The notes under the pieces are model-generated. The model was not told where the DNA came from. It searched no databases and saw nothing but the letters and a program-made list of their open reading frames with translations. From assembly GCF_051195255.1 (NCBI RefSeq), contig NZ_JBNJLK010000001.1:310001-374000 (forward strand): 64,000 bases of DNA, read 5' to 3'. Made by a program: the position numbers and the translations under genes. This document shows, in pieces, positions 16,506-25,698 of the stretch (position 1 is the stretch's first letter; every line of letters starts with the position of its first letter). This DNA is from Falsirhodobacter sp051195255. Lineage in GTDB: Bacteria > Pseudomonadota > Alphaproteobacteria > Rhodobacterales > Rhodobacteraceae.

Positions 16506-17870
16506 ATGACGAACGACACATGGACGAAGTTGCGTGAAGACCTGCTGCTTCATGTTGGCCGGAACAACTACGTCACCTGGATCGAGCCGCTGAAGCTGAC
16601 GCAGCTGGCGGAAGGCCGGGCGGAGTTCGAGGTTCCGACCTCGTTCTTCGGCAACTGGGTGCAGCGCAACTTCGCCGACAAGATCCGCCACCGCCTGAAC
16701 GAGGCCGGGATCGAGGTGTCGCGCATCGACTTCTGCGTGGCCCGTGCGGCGGCCCCCGCGGCCACCCGCGCCCCGCGCCCCGCACCCGTGGCGGCCCCGG
16801 CCGCGGCCCCCGCCCGGCGCGAGGAGGAGATCGCCAGTGCCCCGCTGGACGCGCGTTTCACGTTCGACAGCTTCGTCGTGGGAAAGCCCAACGCGCTGGC
16901 CCATGCCGCCGCCCGCCGCGTGGCCGAGGGAGGCCCCGTGACCTTCAACCCGCTGTTCCTGTATGGGGGCGTGGGTCTGGGCAAGACGCACCTGATGCAC
17001 GCCATCGCGCATGAATTGCAGCTGCGCCAGCCGCACCTGCGCGTGCTGTATCTTTCGGCCGAACAGTTCATGTATCGCTTCGTGCAGGCCCTGCGCGAAC
17101 GCCAGATCATGGACTTCAAGGAAATGTTCCGCTCGGTCGACGTGCTGATGGTCGACGACGTGCAGTTCATCGCCGGCAAGGATTCCACGCAAGAGGAGTT
17201 CTTCCACACCTTCAATGCGCTGGTGGACCAGAACAAGCAGATCGTCATCTCGGCCGACCGCGCGCCAGGGGAGATCAAGGATCTGGAGGACCGCATCAAG
17301 TCCCGCCTGCAATGCGGGCTGGTTGTGGACCTGCACCCGACCGATTACGAACTGCGTCTGGGCGTGCTGCAGCAGAAGGCCGAACATTACCGCCGCCAGA
17401 TGGGCGATCTGGTGATCGCCGACGGCGTGCTGGAATTCCTTGCCCATCGCATCACAACGAACGTGCGCGTGCTGGAAGGCGCGCTGACGCGTCTGTTCGC
17501 CTTTGCCAACCTCGTCGGCCGTCCCGTCACGCTGGAAGTCACGCAGGAATGCCTGTCGGACATCCTCCGCGCCTCGGACCGCAAGGTCACGATCGAGGAG
17601 ATCCAGCGCAAGGTGGCCGAGCATTACAATGTCCGCCTGTCGGACATGATCGGGCCGAAGCGCGTGCGCACCATCGCGCGGCCCCGCCAAGTGGCGATGT
17701 ATCTGGCCAAGCAGCTGACCCCGCGCTCGCTGCCCGAGATCGGGCGCCGTTTCGGCGGCCGCGACCACACCACCATCATGCATGGCGTCAAGAAGGTGGA
17801 GGAGCTGATGTCCACCGATTCCCAGCTGTCCGATGATCTGCAGATGCTGCGCCGCCTGCTTCAGGCGTGA
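16506..17870 (+). CDS. dnaA: DnaA, chromosomal replication initiator
   Basis: DnaA binds the origin and opens it for replication. The 454-residue product from the ATG at 16506 has domain I (residues 1-80, with NNYVTWIEPLKL), an Ala/Pro-rich linker, the AAA+ domain with Walker A GGVGLGKTHL (about 154-163), Walker B VDVLMVDDVQFI, and the domain IV DNA-binding signature GGRDHTTIMHGV near residue 419. The frame is open further upstream but family alignment fixes this start. dnaN follows after 75 bp. Confidence 0.98.
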   Translation: MTNDTWTKLREDLLLHVGRNNYVTWIEPLKLTQLAEGRAEFEVPTSFFGNWVQRNFADKIRHRLNEAGIEVSRIDFCVARAAAPAATRAPRPAPVAAPAAAPARREEEIASAPLDARFTFDSFVVGKPNALAHAAARRVAEGGPVTFNPLFLYGGVGLGKTHLMHAIAHELQLRQPHLRVLYLSAEQFMYRFVQALRERQIMDFKEMFRSVDVLMVDDVQFIAGKDSTQEEFFHTFNALVDQNKQIVISADRAPGEIKDLEDRIKSRLQCGLVVDLHPTDYELRLGVLQQKAEHYRRQMGDLVIADGVLEFLAHRITTNVRVLEGALTRLFAFANLVGRPVTLEVTQECLSDILRASDRKVTIEEIQRKVAEHYNVRLSDMIGPKRVRTIARPRQVAMYLAKQLTPRSLPEIGRRFGGRDHTTIMHGVKKVEELMSTDSQLSDDLQMLRRLLQA

Positions 17871-17945
17871 CCTTGACGCCCGGCTGAGATAATTGGAAAG
17901 TCCCACCGACACTTCGGCCGAAGGCCGTGAACGGGAAAGACGTCC

Positions 17946-19064
17946 ATGAAGATCAGCATCGAACGCGGCACACTTCTGAAAGCGGTCTCTCAGGCCCAGT
18001 CGGTGGTGGAACGCCGCAACACGATCCCGATCCTTGCGAACGTCCTGATCGAGGCGGAAGGCAACACCGTGTCCTTCCGCGCCACCGACCTGGACATCGA
18101 GGTGATTGACCGCGCGCCCGCGCAGGTCGAGCGCGCCGGTGCCACCACCGTCTCGGCCACCATGCTGCACGAGATCGTCCGCAAGCTGCCCGACGGCGCG
18201 CTGGTCAACCTGACCGAGGACGCGGCGGCGGGCCGCCTGACCGTCATGGCCGGCCGGTCGAACTTCAGCCTGACCACGCTTCCGCGCGAGGATTTCCCCG
18301 TGATGGCCTCGTCCGAATATGCGGCGAGTTTCACGGCCAAGGCCAAGATGCTGCGCCGCCTGTTCGACAAGGCGAAGTTCGCCATCTCCACCGAGGAAAC
18401 GCGCTATTACCTGAACGGCGTCTACATGCATGTCGCGACCGGAGAGGACGGGCCCGTGCTGCGCTGCGTGGCGACCGACGGGCACCGTCTGGCCCGCATC
18501 GATGCCCCGCTGCCCGACGGCGCGCAGGGCATGGCCGGCGTGATCGTGCCCCGCAAGACGGTGGGTGAGCTGCGCAAGCTGCTGGACGATGACGATGCGG
18601 ACATCGAGGTGTCGGTGTCGGAAACCAAGGTACGTTTCGCCACCCCGAACATCATCATGACCTCCAAGGTCATCGACGGCACCTTCCCCGACTACACCCG
18701 CGTGATCCCGCAGGCGAACGCCAAGCGGCTGGAAGTGGACGCGACGGAATTCGCGAAGGCCGTGGACCGGGTGGCCACGGTGTCGTCCGAACGCAGCCGC
18801 GCCGTGAAGCTGAGCATGGAGGACGACCGGCTGGTCCTGTCCGTCAACGCACCCGACAGCGGCGCCGCCGAGGAAGAGCTGGCCGTGGCTTACGGCGACG
18901 AGAAGCTGGAGATCGGCTTCAACGCGAAATACCTGCTGGAGATCGCCAGCCAGGTGGACCGCGAGAATGCGGTCTTCCTGTTCAACTCCTCGGGCGATCC
19001 GACCCTGATGCGCGAAGGCAACGACGCCTCGGCCGTCTATGTCGTGATGCCGATGCGTGTCTGA
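17946..19064 (+). CDS. dnaN: DnaN, DNA polymerase III beta sliding clamp
   Basis: The processivity clamp of the replicative polymerase. The 372-residue product is full length for a three-domain clamp. It starts MKISIERGTLLKAVSQAQSV and ends with the conserved YVVMPMRV C-terminus. The stop overlaps the recF GTG start, so recF is translationally coupled. Confidence 0.97.
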   Translation: MKISIERGTLLKAVSQAQSVVERRNTIPILANVLIEAEGNTVSFRATDLDIEVIDRAPAQVERAGATTVSATMLHEIVRKLPDGALVNLTEDAAAGRLTVMAGRSNFSLTTLPREDFPVMASSEYAASFTAKAKMLRRLFDKAKFAISTEETRYYLNGVYMHVATGEDGPVLRCVATDGHRLARIDAPLPDGAQGMAGVIVPRKTVGELRKLLDDDDADIEVSVSETKVRFATPNIIMTSKVIDGTFPDYTRVIPQANAKRLEVDATEFAKAVDRVATVSSERSRAVKLSMEDDRLVLSVNAPDSGAAEEELAVAYGDEKLEIGFNAKYLLEIASQVDRENAVFLFNSSGDPTLMREGNDASAVYVVMPMRV

Positions 19065-20127
19065 GACGCAGCGGACCGGCCCCGCGATCGCCGGGCTGAG
19101 GCTGTCGCATTTCCGCAGCCACCGCGACACGCGGCTGTCCTTCGACGGGCGGCCGGTGGCGCTCTATGGCCCGAACGGCGCCGGCAAGACCAACGTGCTG
19201 GAAGCGGTGTCCCTTCTGTCGCCCGGCCGTGGCCTGCGCCGCGCGGGGGCGGAGGATCTGTCCCGCAAGCCCGAGGCCTTGGGCTGGAAGATCCGGGCCG
19301 AAACGCCGGGGCATGAGCTGGAAACCTGGGCCGAGCCCGGCGATACCCGGCAGGTCCGCATCGACGGCAAGCCTGCCCCGCAGATCGCCCTGTCGCGCCT
19401 GTTGCGGCAGGTCTGGCTGGTCCCGTCCATGGACCGGCTGTGGATCGAAGCGGCGGAGGGACGTCGGCGGTTCCTTGACCGCATGACGATGAGCTTCCTG
19501 CCCGACCACGCCGAAGCCTCGCTGGCTTATGAGAAAGCCATGCGCGAACGCAACCGCCTGCTTCGGGACGAGGTGTCGGATCCCGCTTGGTACGCGGCCT
19601 TGGAAACGCAGATGGCGGATGCCGCGCAGGCCATCACCGCCAACCGCGCGCTGGCCCTGTCGCGCCTGTCGCAGGCGCAGGCGGACAGCGTGTTCCCCCG
19701 GGCCGAACTGGAGATTACGGAGGAAGACGGCTGGCCCGAGGCCTGGGCCGATCGCCGCCGCGACATGGCCGCCGGACGCACGCTGGCGGGCCCCCACCGC
19801 GCCGATCTGCGTGCCACCTATGCCGCCAAGGACATGCCCGCCGCCCAGTGCTCCACCGGGGAACAGAAGGCCCTGCTGATCAGCCTGATCCTTGCCAACG
19901 CCCGCGCCCTGTCGGGCGAGGCGCCCGTGGTGATCCTTCTGGACGAGGTGGCGGCCCATCTGGACGCCGACCGCCGCGCCGCGCTGTACGAGGCGCTTCT
20001 GGCGCTGGACGCGCAGGTCCTGATGACGGGAACGGGGGCGGAACTGTTCGACAGCCTCGGCCCCCGGGCGCAAAGGATGTGCGTGGGGGAAGCGGCTGGC
20101 GAATCCACCGTGAAAACGGCCGGATAA
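19057..20127 (+). CDS. recF: RecF, recombination mediator ATPase
   Basis: RecF loads RecA at gaps together with RecO and RecR. The 356-residue product starts at a GTG within the dnaN end. It has the Walker A GPNGAGKTN (residues 38-46), the ABC-type signature STGEQKALL and Walker B VILLDEVAAHLD. Both ATPase halves are intact and the length is normal. Confidence 0.95.
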   Translation: MSETQRTGPAIAGLRLSHFRSHRDTRLSFDGRPVALYGPNGAGKTNVLEAVSLLSPGRGLRRAGAEDLSRKPEALGWKIRAETPGHELETWAEPGDTRQVRIDGKPAPQIALSRLLRQVWLVPSMDRLWIEAAEGRRRFLDRMTMSFLPDHAEASLAYEKAMRERNRLLRDEVSDPAWYAALETQMADAAQAITANRALALSRLSQAQADSVFPRAELEITEEDGWPEAWADRRRDMAAGRTLAGPHRADLRATYAAKDMPAAQCSTGEQKALLISLILANARALSGEAPVVILLDEVAAHLDADRRAALYEALLALDAQVLMTGTGAELFDSLGPRAQRMCVGEAAGESTVKTAG

Positions 20128-20150
20128 AGGCGAAAAAGCCCCCCCGTCGC

Positions 20151-20179
20151 GTGACATTCCCCCCGCCCGCCTGTATAAG
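20151..20179 (+). promoter_or_regulatory. Sigma-70-type promoter for gyrB
   Basis: GTGACA (20151-20156), 17 bases, TATAAG (20174-20179), 28 bp before the gyrB start. This gives gyrB its own promoter apart from dnaN-recF. Confidence 0.55.
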
Positions 20180-20207
20180 ATCGGAGTGTAAGAAGAGGTA
20201 ACTCCGC

Positions 20208-22652
20208 ATGGCCGAAGCAGCACGGCAACCTGACGCATATGGCGCAAGTTCCATCAAGGTTCTCAAGGGCTTGGAGGCGGTGCGGAAACGTCCGGGCATG
20301 TATATCGGGGACACCGATGACGGTTCGGGCCTTCACCACATGGTGTACGAGGTGGTGGACAACGGCATCGACGAGGCGCTGGCGGGCCATGCAACCGCGG
20401 TGACGGTGAAGATTCACGCCGACAGCAGCGTGTCCGTGCGCGACAACGGCCGCGGCATTCCCGTCGACCTGCACGAGGAAGAAGGCGTTTCCGCGGCCGA
20501 GGTCATCATGACCCAGTTGCACGCCGGCGGGAAGTTCAACAACACCGACGAAAGCGGCAACGCCTACAAGGTGTCGGGCGGTTTGCACGGCGTGGGCGTG
20601 TCGGTCGTGAACGCGCTGAGCGAGTGGCTGGAACTGCGCGTCTGGCGCGACGACAAGGAATACTACGCCCGCTTCGAAAAGGGCGAATGCGTGGAGCATG
20701 TGCGCGTCGTGGCCGACGCGCCCGGCGAACGCGGGACGGAGGTGCGGTTCTTCGCCTCCTCCAAGGAAACGGACCCGGAAGGCACCTTCTCCAACCTCGA
20801 CTTCAGCTTCAAGACGCTGGAAACGCGGCTGCGGGAACTGGCCTTCCTGAACTCCGGCGTGCGGATCATCATCGAGGATGAACGCCCGGCCGAACCGCTG
20901 AAGACCGAGCTGTTCTATGAAGGCGGCGTACGGGAATTCGTGCGCTATCTGGACCGCTCCAAATCCTCGCACATGGCCGAACCGATCTTCATGACCGGCG
21001 AAAAGAACGGCATCGGCGTCGAAGTCGCGATGTGGTGGAACGACACCTATCACGAAACCGTCCTGCCCTTCACCAACAACATCCCGCAACGTGACGGCGG
21101 CACGCACATGGCGGGCTTCCGCGGCGCGCTGACGCGGACGATCAACAACTACGCCCAGACCTCCGGCATCGCCAAGCGCGAGAAGGTGGACTTCACCGGC
21201 GACGACGCCCGCGAAGGCCTGACCTGCGTGCTGTCGGTGAAGGTGCCGGATCCCAAGTTCTCCAGCCAGACCAAGGACAAGCTGGTGTCGTCCGAGGTCC
21301 GTCCGGCGGTCGAGAACCTCGTGAACGAGAAGCTGTCGGAATGGTTCGAGGAGAACCCCGCGCAGGCCAAGATCATCGTCGGCAAGATCATCGAAGCCGC
21401 GCTGGCCCGCGAAGCCGCCCGCAAGGCGCGCGAATTGACGCGGCGCAAGACGGCGCTGGACGTCGCCTCCCTGCCCGGCAAGCTGGCCGACTGCCAGGAA
21501 CGCGACCCCGCGAAATCTGAACTGTTCCTGGTGGAGGGTGACTCCGCCGGCGGGTCGGCCAAACAGGGGCGCAGCCGCGCCAACCAGGCCGTGCTGCCGC
21601 TGAAGGGCAAGATCCTGAACGTGGAACGCGCCCGCTTCGACCGGATGCTGGCCAGCCAGGAGATCGGCACGCTGATCACCGCGATGGGCACCGGCATCGG
21701 CCGGGACGAATTCAACATCGGCAAGCTGCGCTACCACAAGATCGTCATCATGACGGACGCCGACGTGGACGGCGCGCACATCCGCACGCTGCTGCTGACC
21801 TTCTTCTTCCGCCAGATGCCCGAGATCATCGAAGGCGGATATCTCTACATCGCGCAGCCGCCGCTCTACAAGGTCGCCCGCGGCAAGTCCGAGGTCTACC
21901 TGAAGGACCAGGCGGCGCTGGAGGATTACCTGATCCAGCAGGGCACCGACGGCGCCACCCTGCGCCTTGGCAGCGGAGAGGTCATCGCCGGTCAGGACCT
22001 GATCCGCGTGATCGAGGGCGCCCGCCAGTTCCGCCGCGTGCTGGAAGCGTTCCCGACCCATTACCCGCGCCACATCGTCGAACAGGCCGCGCTGGCCGGG
22101 GCGTTCGACGCCAATTCCGGCGATCTGCAGGCGCTGGCCGATACGGTGGCCAAACGTCTGGACGAGGTGGCCCGCGAATACGAACGTGGCTGGTCGGGCC
22201 GGATCACGCAGGACCACGGCATCCGGCTGAGCCGCATCCTGCGCGGCGTGGAGGAGTTGCGGACGCTGGACGGCGCCGTCTTGCGGTCGGGCGAGGCGCG
22301 GCGCATCGCGGCCGTGTCGCAGCAGCACCGCAACGTCTATCAGGGCACCTCGCGCCTGATCCGCAAGGACCGCGAACAACTGATCCACGGGCCGGTCGAC
22401 CTTCTGAAGGCGATCCTGGCCGAAGGCGAAAAGGGCCTGAGCCTGCAACGCTACAAGGGGCTGGGAGAGATGAACCCCGGACAGCTGTGGGAAACCACGC
22501 TGGACCCGGACGCGCGGACGCTGCTGCAGGTCAAGGTCGATGACATGGCCGAGGCGGACGACATCTTCACCAAGCTGATGGGCGACGTGGTGGAGCCGCG
22601 CCGCGAGTTCATCCAGCAGAACGCCCTGAACGTGGAAAATCTGGACATCTGA
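20208..22652 (+). CDS. gyrB: GyrB, DNA gyrase subunit B
   Basis: The ATPase subunit of DNA gyrase. The 814-residue product has the GHKL ATP site (VYEVVDNGIDEAL, then DNGRGIPVD), the novobiocin-region GGLHGVGVSVVNAL, the TOPRIM motif EGDSAGGSAKQGRSR from about residue 442 and the DADVDGAHIRTLLLTFFFR block. It ends FIQQNALNVENLDI. Full length, preceded by its own promoter. Confidence 0.98.
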   Translation: MAEAARQPDAYGASSIKVLKGLEAVRKRPGMYIGDTDDGSGLHHMVYEVVDNGIDEALAGHATAVTVKIHADSSVSVRDNGRGIPVDLHEEEGVSAAEVIMTQLHAGGKFNNTDESGNAYKVSGGLHGVGVSVVNALSEWLELRVWRDDKEYYARFEKGECVEHVRVVADAPGERGTEVRFFASSKETDPEGTFSNLDFSFKTLETRLRELAFLNSGVRIIIEDERPAEPLKTELFYEGGVREFVRYLDRSKSSHMAEPIFMTGEKNGIGVEVAMWWNDTYHETVLPFTNNIPQRDGGTHMAGFRGALTRTINNYAQTSGIAKREKVDFTGDDAREGLTCVLSVKVPDPKFSSQTKDKLVSSEVRPAVENLVNEKLSEWFEENPAQAKIIVGKIIEAALAREAARKARELTRRKTALDVASLPGKLADCQERDPAKSELFLVEGDSAGGSAKQGRSRANQAVLPLKGKILNVERARFDRMLASQEIGTLITAMGTGIGRDEFNIGKLRYHKIVIMTDADVDGAHIRTLLLTFFFRQMPEIIEGGYLYIAQPPLYKVARGKSEVYLKDQAALEDYLIQQGTDGATLRLGSGEVIAGQDLIRVIEGARQFRRVLEAFPTHYPRHIVEQAALAGAFDANSGDLQALADTVAKRLDEVAREYERGWSGRITQDHGIRLSRILRGVEELRTLDGAVLRSGEARRIAAVSQQHRNVYQGTSRLIRKDREQLIHGPVDLLKAILAEGEKGLSLQRYKGLGEMNPGQLWETTLDPDARTLLQVKVDDMAEADDIFTKLMGDVVEPRREFIQQNALNVENLDI

Positions 22653-22653
22653 C

Positions 22654-23739
22654 GTGCCGACACTCGCTGAGCTTTACGACCAGCGGGTGGCCGCCGGTCT
22701 GCTGAAACCGGATGACGCGCAGCGCGCCGTGCTGCCGGAACTGCAACGCATCAAGACGGCGCTGGAGGCGGCCCCCCCGCCCCCGGCGAAACGCGGCTTC
22801 TTCGCGCGATTCACGAAGACGGGAACCCCGCAGATCCGCGGGTTGTATCTTTGGGGCGGGGTCGGGCGCGGCAAGTCGATGCTGATGGACATGTTCATCG
22901 ACGCGGTCGACATCCCGGCCAAGCGCCGCGTGCACTTCCACGCCTTCATGCAGGAAATCCATCACGGAATGCACGAGGCGCGCAAGAAGGGCGTGGACGA
23001 TGCCATCGCCCCGGTGGCCGCCGACATCGCCTCGAAGCTGAGGCTTCTGGCCTTTGACGAGATGCAGATCACCGACATCACCGACGCGATGATCGTGGGC
23101 CGGCTGTTCCAGAAGCTGTTCGAAGGGGGGGTGACCATCGTCACCACCTCCAACCGCGTGCCGGACGACCTGTACAAGAACGGGCTGAACCGGCAGCTGT
23201 TCCTGCCCTTCATCGACCTGTTGAAGGAACGGCTCGTGGTGCATGGGCTGGACAGCGAGCATGATTACCGCCAGCACCGGCTGACGGGCCAGCCCGTCTA
23301 TTTCCACCCGGCCGAAGGCGCGAAGCCCCATCTGGAGGAGATTTGGGATCACCTGACGGGCGACGCCAAGGGCGAACCGCTGGTCCTGACCGTCAACGGG
23401 CGCACGGTGTCGGTGCCGCGCTTTGCCAATGGTGTGGCTTGGGCGACGTTCAAAGACCTGTGCGTCAAGCCGCATGGGCCGGCTGATTATCTGGCTTTGG
23501 CCGAAGCCGTGCGCGTCCTGATCCTGGAAGACATCCCCCGCCTGTCCCGCGCCCGCAACAACGAGGCCAAGCGCCTCGTCACGCTGATCGACGCGCTGTA
23601 CGAGGCGAAGGTGCGCCTGATCGCCAGTGCCGCGGACGAACCGGAAAAGCTGTACGAAGAAGGCGAAGGCGCGTTCGAGTTCGAGCGCACCGCTTCCCGC
23701 CTGCGGGAAATGCAGGACGCGAGCTGGGGTCAGGCCTGA
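22654..23739 (+). CDS. zapE: ZapE (AFG1-like) cell-division ATPase
   Basis: ZapE is an AFG1/LACE1-type ATPase that acts on the Z-ring in E. coli. The 361-residue product starts at GTG one base after the gyrB stop. It has Walker A GGVGRGKSML, Walker B LLAFDEMQITDITDAM and the sensor region TIVTTSNRVPDDLYKNGLNR. Length and motifs are typical. The tight spacing suggests co-transcription with gyrB. Confidence 0.93.
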   Translation: MPTLAELYDQRVAAGLLKPDDAQRAVLPELQRIKTALEAAPPPPAKRGFFARFTKTGTPQIRGLYLWGGVGRGKSMLMDMFIDAVDIPAKRRVHFHAFMQEIHHGMHEARKKGVDDAIAPVAADIASKLRLLAFDEMQITDITDAMIVGRLFQKLFEGGVTIVTTSNRVPDDLYKNGLNRQLFLPFIDLLKERLVVHGLDSEHDYRQHRLTGQPVYFHPAEGAKPHLEEIWDHLTGDAKGEPLVLTVNGRTVSVPRFANGVAWATFKDLCVKPHGPADYLALAEAVRVLILEDIPRLSRARNNEAKRLVTLIDALYEAKVRLIASAADEPEKLYEEGEGAFEFERTASRLREMQDASWGQA

Positions 23740-24218
23740 TCCTTGGCCGCCGCGCGCATGCGTTCCGCATGTTCGCGGCGCAGGGTGCGGCGCAACTCGG
23801 CCGCGCGGTGGCGCTGGCGTTCGGCCTCGTTCGTGGGTTCCAGCTGCGGCACGCCCACGGGACGCCCGTCATCCCCCACGGCCACCATCGTGAAATAGCA
23901 CGAATTGGTGTGGCGCCGTTCGCCGGTGCGGATGTTCTCCGCCTCCACCCGGATGCCGATCTCCATCGAGGTGCGGCCGGTGTAGTTCACGGAGGCAAGG
24001 CAGGTCACCAGCTCTCCCACGTTGATCGGCTGCTTGAAGATCACCTGATCCACCGACAGCGTGACCGTGTAATGCTTCGAATAGCGCGAGGCGAGCGAGA
24101 AGGCGACGCGGTCCAGAAGCTTCAGCAATTCCCCCCCGTGCACCTTGCCGCTGAAATTCGCCATGTCGGGGGTCATCAGCTCGGTCATGTTCAGGTGGTG
24201 GCTGTGGGTGGCAGGCAT
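23730..24218 (-). CDS. Hotdog-fold acyl-CoA thioesterase
   Basis: A 162-residue protein of the YciA/acyl-CoA hydrolase type that cleaves acyl-CoA to free acid and CoA. The hotdog signature is visible: MANFSGKVHGGELLKLLDRVAF, then SVDQVIFKQPINVGE and ENIRTGERRHTNSCYFTMVAVGD (each in the usual order). The C-terminal tail is highly charged. It is convergent with zapE, overlapping by 10 bases, and divergent from manC. The acyl substrate cannot be told from sequence. Confidence 0.88.
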   Translation of the reverse strand: MPATHSHHLNMTELMTPDMANFSGKVHGGELLKLLDRVAFSLASRYSKHYTVTLSVDQVIFKQPINVGELVTCLASVNYTGRTSMEIGIRVEAENIRTGERRHTNSCYFTMVAVGDDGRPVGVPQLEPTNEAERQRHRAAELRRTLRREHAERMRAAAKDQA

Positions 24219-24243
24219 GCTGGCTCCGGGCTGGGAAGGTGTC

Positions 24244-24278
24244 GTTAACCCTTTGTAAAGCGATCCATGGAAAGGGTT
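24244..24278. promoter_or_regulatory. Inverted repeat and possible CtrA-type box before manC
   Basis: AACCCTTT (24247-24254) and AAAGGGTT (24271-24278) are perfect 8-bp arms. The left part also reads GTTAA-N7-TAAA, near a CtrA site on the minus strand. It lies in the 85-bp divergent gap between the thioesterase gene and manC. Confidence 0.35.
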
Positions 24279-24303
24279 GGTTAAGCAAGGTCGAGGGTTG
24301 GGC

Positions 24304-25698
24304 GTGATCACTCCGGTTCTTTTATGCGGTGGGTCGGGCACGCGTCTATGGCCATTGTCGCGCCGCAGCTATCCCAAGCAGTTCGCGCCGCTTCTGGGCC
24401 CGGACAGCCTGTTCCAGCAGGCCGCCCTGCGCCTGACGGGGCCGGGCTTCGCGCCGCCGGTGATCGTCACCGCGTCGGACTTCCGGTTCATCGTGACCGA
24501 ACAGCTGGCGGCCGTGGGGGTCGATCCCGGCGCCATCCTGATCGAACCGCAGGCGCGCAACACCTGCGCCGCCATCCTTGCCGCAGCCCTTCACCTTCCG
24601 CCCGAGGCGCTGCTGCTGGTGTCCCCTTCGGACCATGCCCTGCCGGATGTGGAGGCGTTTCACGGCGCCATCGCGCAGGGAGTGGACGCGGCACGGCAGG
24701 GCCGGATCGTGACCTTCGGCATCACGCCCGACCGCGCTGAAACCGGCTTCGGCTGGCTGGAGGCGGAGAGGCCGGGCGTGTCCCCCTTGAAGCGGTTCGT
24801 GGAAAAGCCGGCGCTGCCGGAAGCGCAGGCGATGCTGCAGGACGGCCGTTTCCTGTGGAACGCGGGCCTGTTCCTGTGCCGCGCCGACACCCTGATCGCC
24901 ACCGCCGACCGCCATTGCCCGGACATCCTGACCCTCGTCCGGACGGCAATGAAGGCGGCCCGCCCCGACCTTGGCTTCCTGCGGCTGGACGCGGAGGCCT
25001 GGGCCGGGCTTCCAGACCTGTCCATCGACTATGCCGTCATGGAGCGGGCGGAGAACCTGACCGTGGTACCCTTTGCCGGCGCATGGTCCGACATGGGCGG
25101 CTGGGACGCGGTGTGGCAGGGCAGCCCCCGCTGCGCGCAGGGCGTGGCCCGGCATGGGGCGGCGACCGCCATCGATTGCCAGGACAGCCTTTTGCGGTCG
25201 GAATCGCCGGGGCAGGAGATCGTGGGCATCGGTTTGCGCGACATCGTGGCCGTGGCCATGCCCGACGCCGTGCTGGTGATGGACCGCCACCGCGCGCAAG
25301 AGGCGCGTCTGGCCGTGACCGCCCTGCGCGCCCGCAACGCCACGCAGGCCGATACCTTCCCCCGCGCGCACCGCCCCTGGGGCTGGTTCGAAACGCTGGC
25401 CTTGGCCGATCGGTTTCAGGTGAAGCGCATCACCGTGCATCCGGGCGCCGCGCTGTCGTTGCAAAGCCATGTGCACCGGTCGGAACACTGGATCGTGGTG
25501 TCCGGCACCGCCCGCGTGACCATCGACGGGGCCGAGCGGCTGGTGACCGAGAATCAGTCCATCTACGTCCCCTTGGGCGCGGTGCACCGGCTGGAAAACC
25601 CCGGCAAGGTACCGATGGTTTTGATCGAGGTTCAGACCGGCAGCTATCTTGCCGAGGACGACATCACCCGATACGCCGACTCCTACGCGCGGGCCTGA
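24304..25698 (+). CDS. manC: Mannose-1-phosphate guanylyltransferase / mannose-6-phosphate isomerase
   Basis: Makes GDP-mannose for exopolysaccharide or other glycans; this bifunctional type can also convert fructose-6-P to mannose-6-P. The 464-residue product from GTG 24304 has the nucleotidyltransferase motif LLCGGSGTRLWPLSR, the FVEKP motif, and a C-terminal cupin domain (RPWGWFETL, then SLQSHVHRSEHWIVVSG). A TTG start 27 bases upstream is possible but less likely. No other polysaccharide genes are nearby. The 3' end overlaps convergent serB by 16 bp. Confidence 0.93.
   Translation: MITPVLLCGGSGTRLWPLSRRSYPKQFAPLLGPDSLFQQAALRLTGPGFAPPVIVTASDFRFIVTEQLAAVGVDPGAILIEPQARNTCAAILAAALHLPPEALLLVSPSDHALPDVEAFHGAIAQGVDAARQGRIVTFGITPDRAETGFGWLEAERPGVSPLKRFVEKPALPEAQAMLQDGRFLWNAGLFLCRADTLIATADRHCPDILTLVRTAMKAARPDLGFLRLDAEAWAGLPDLSIDYAVMERAENLTVVPFAGAWSDMGGWDAVWQGSPRCAQGVARHGAATAIDCQDSLLRSESPGQEIVGIGLRDIVAVAMPDAVLVMDRHRAQEARLAVTALRARNATQADTFPRAHRPWGWFETLALADRFQVKRITVHPGAALSLQSHVHRSEHWIVVSGTARVTIDGAERLVTENQSIYVPLGAVHRLENPGKVPMVLIEVQTGSYLAEDDITRYADSYARA

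Noticed and set aside
19818..22448. Long minus-strand open frame antisense to gyrB
   Set aside because: Composition is a mirror of the GyrB frame with no family motif; gyrB on + is certain.
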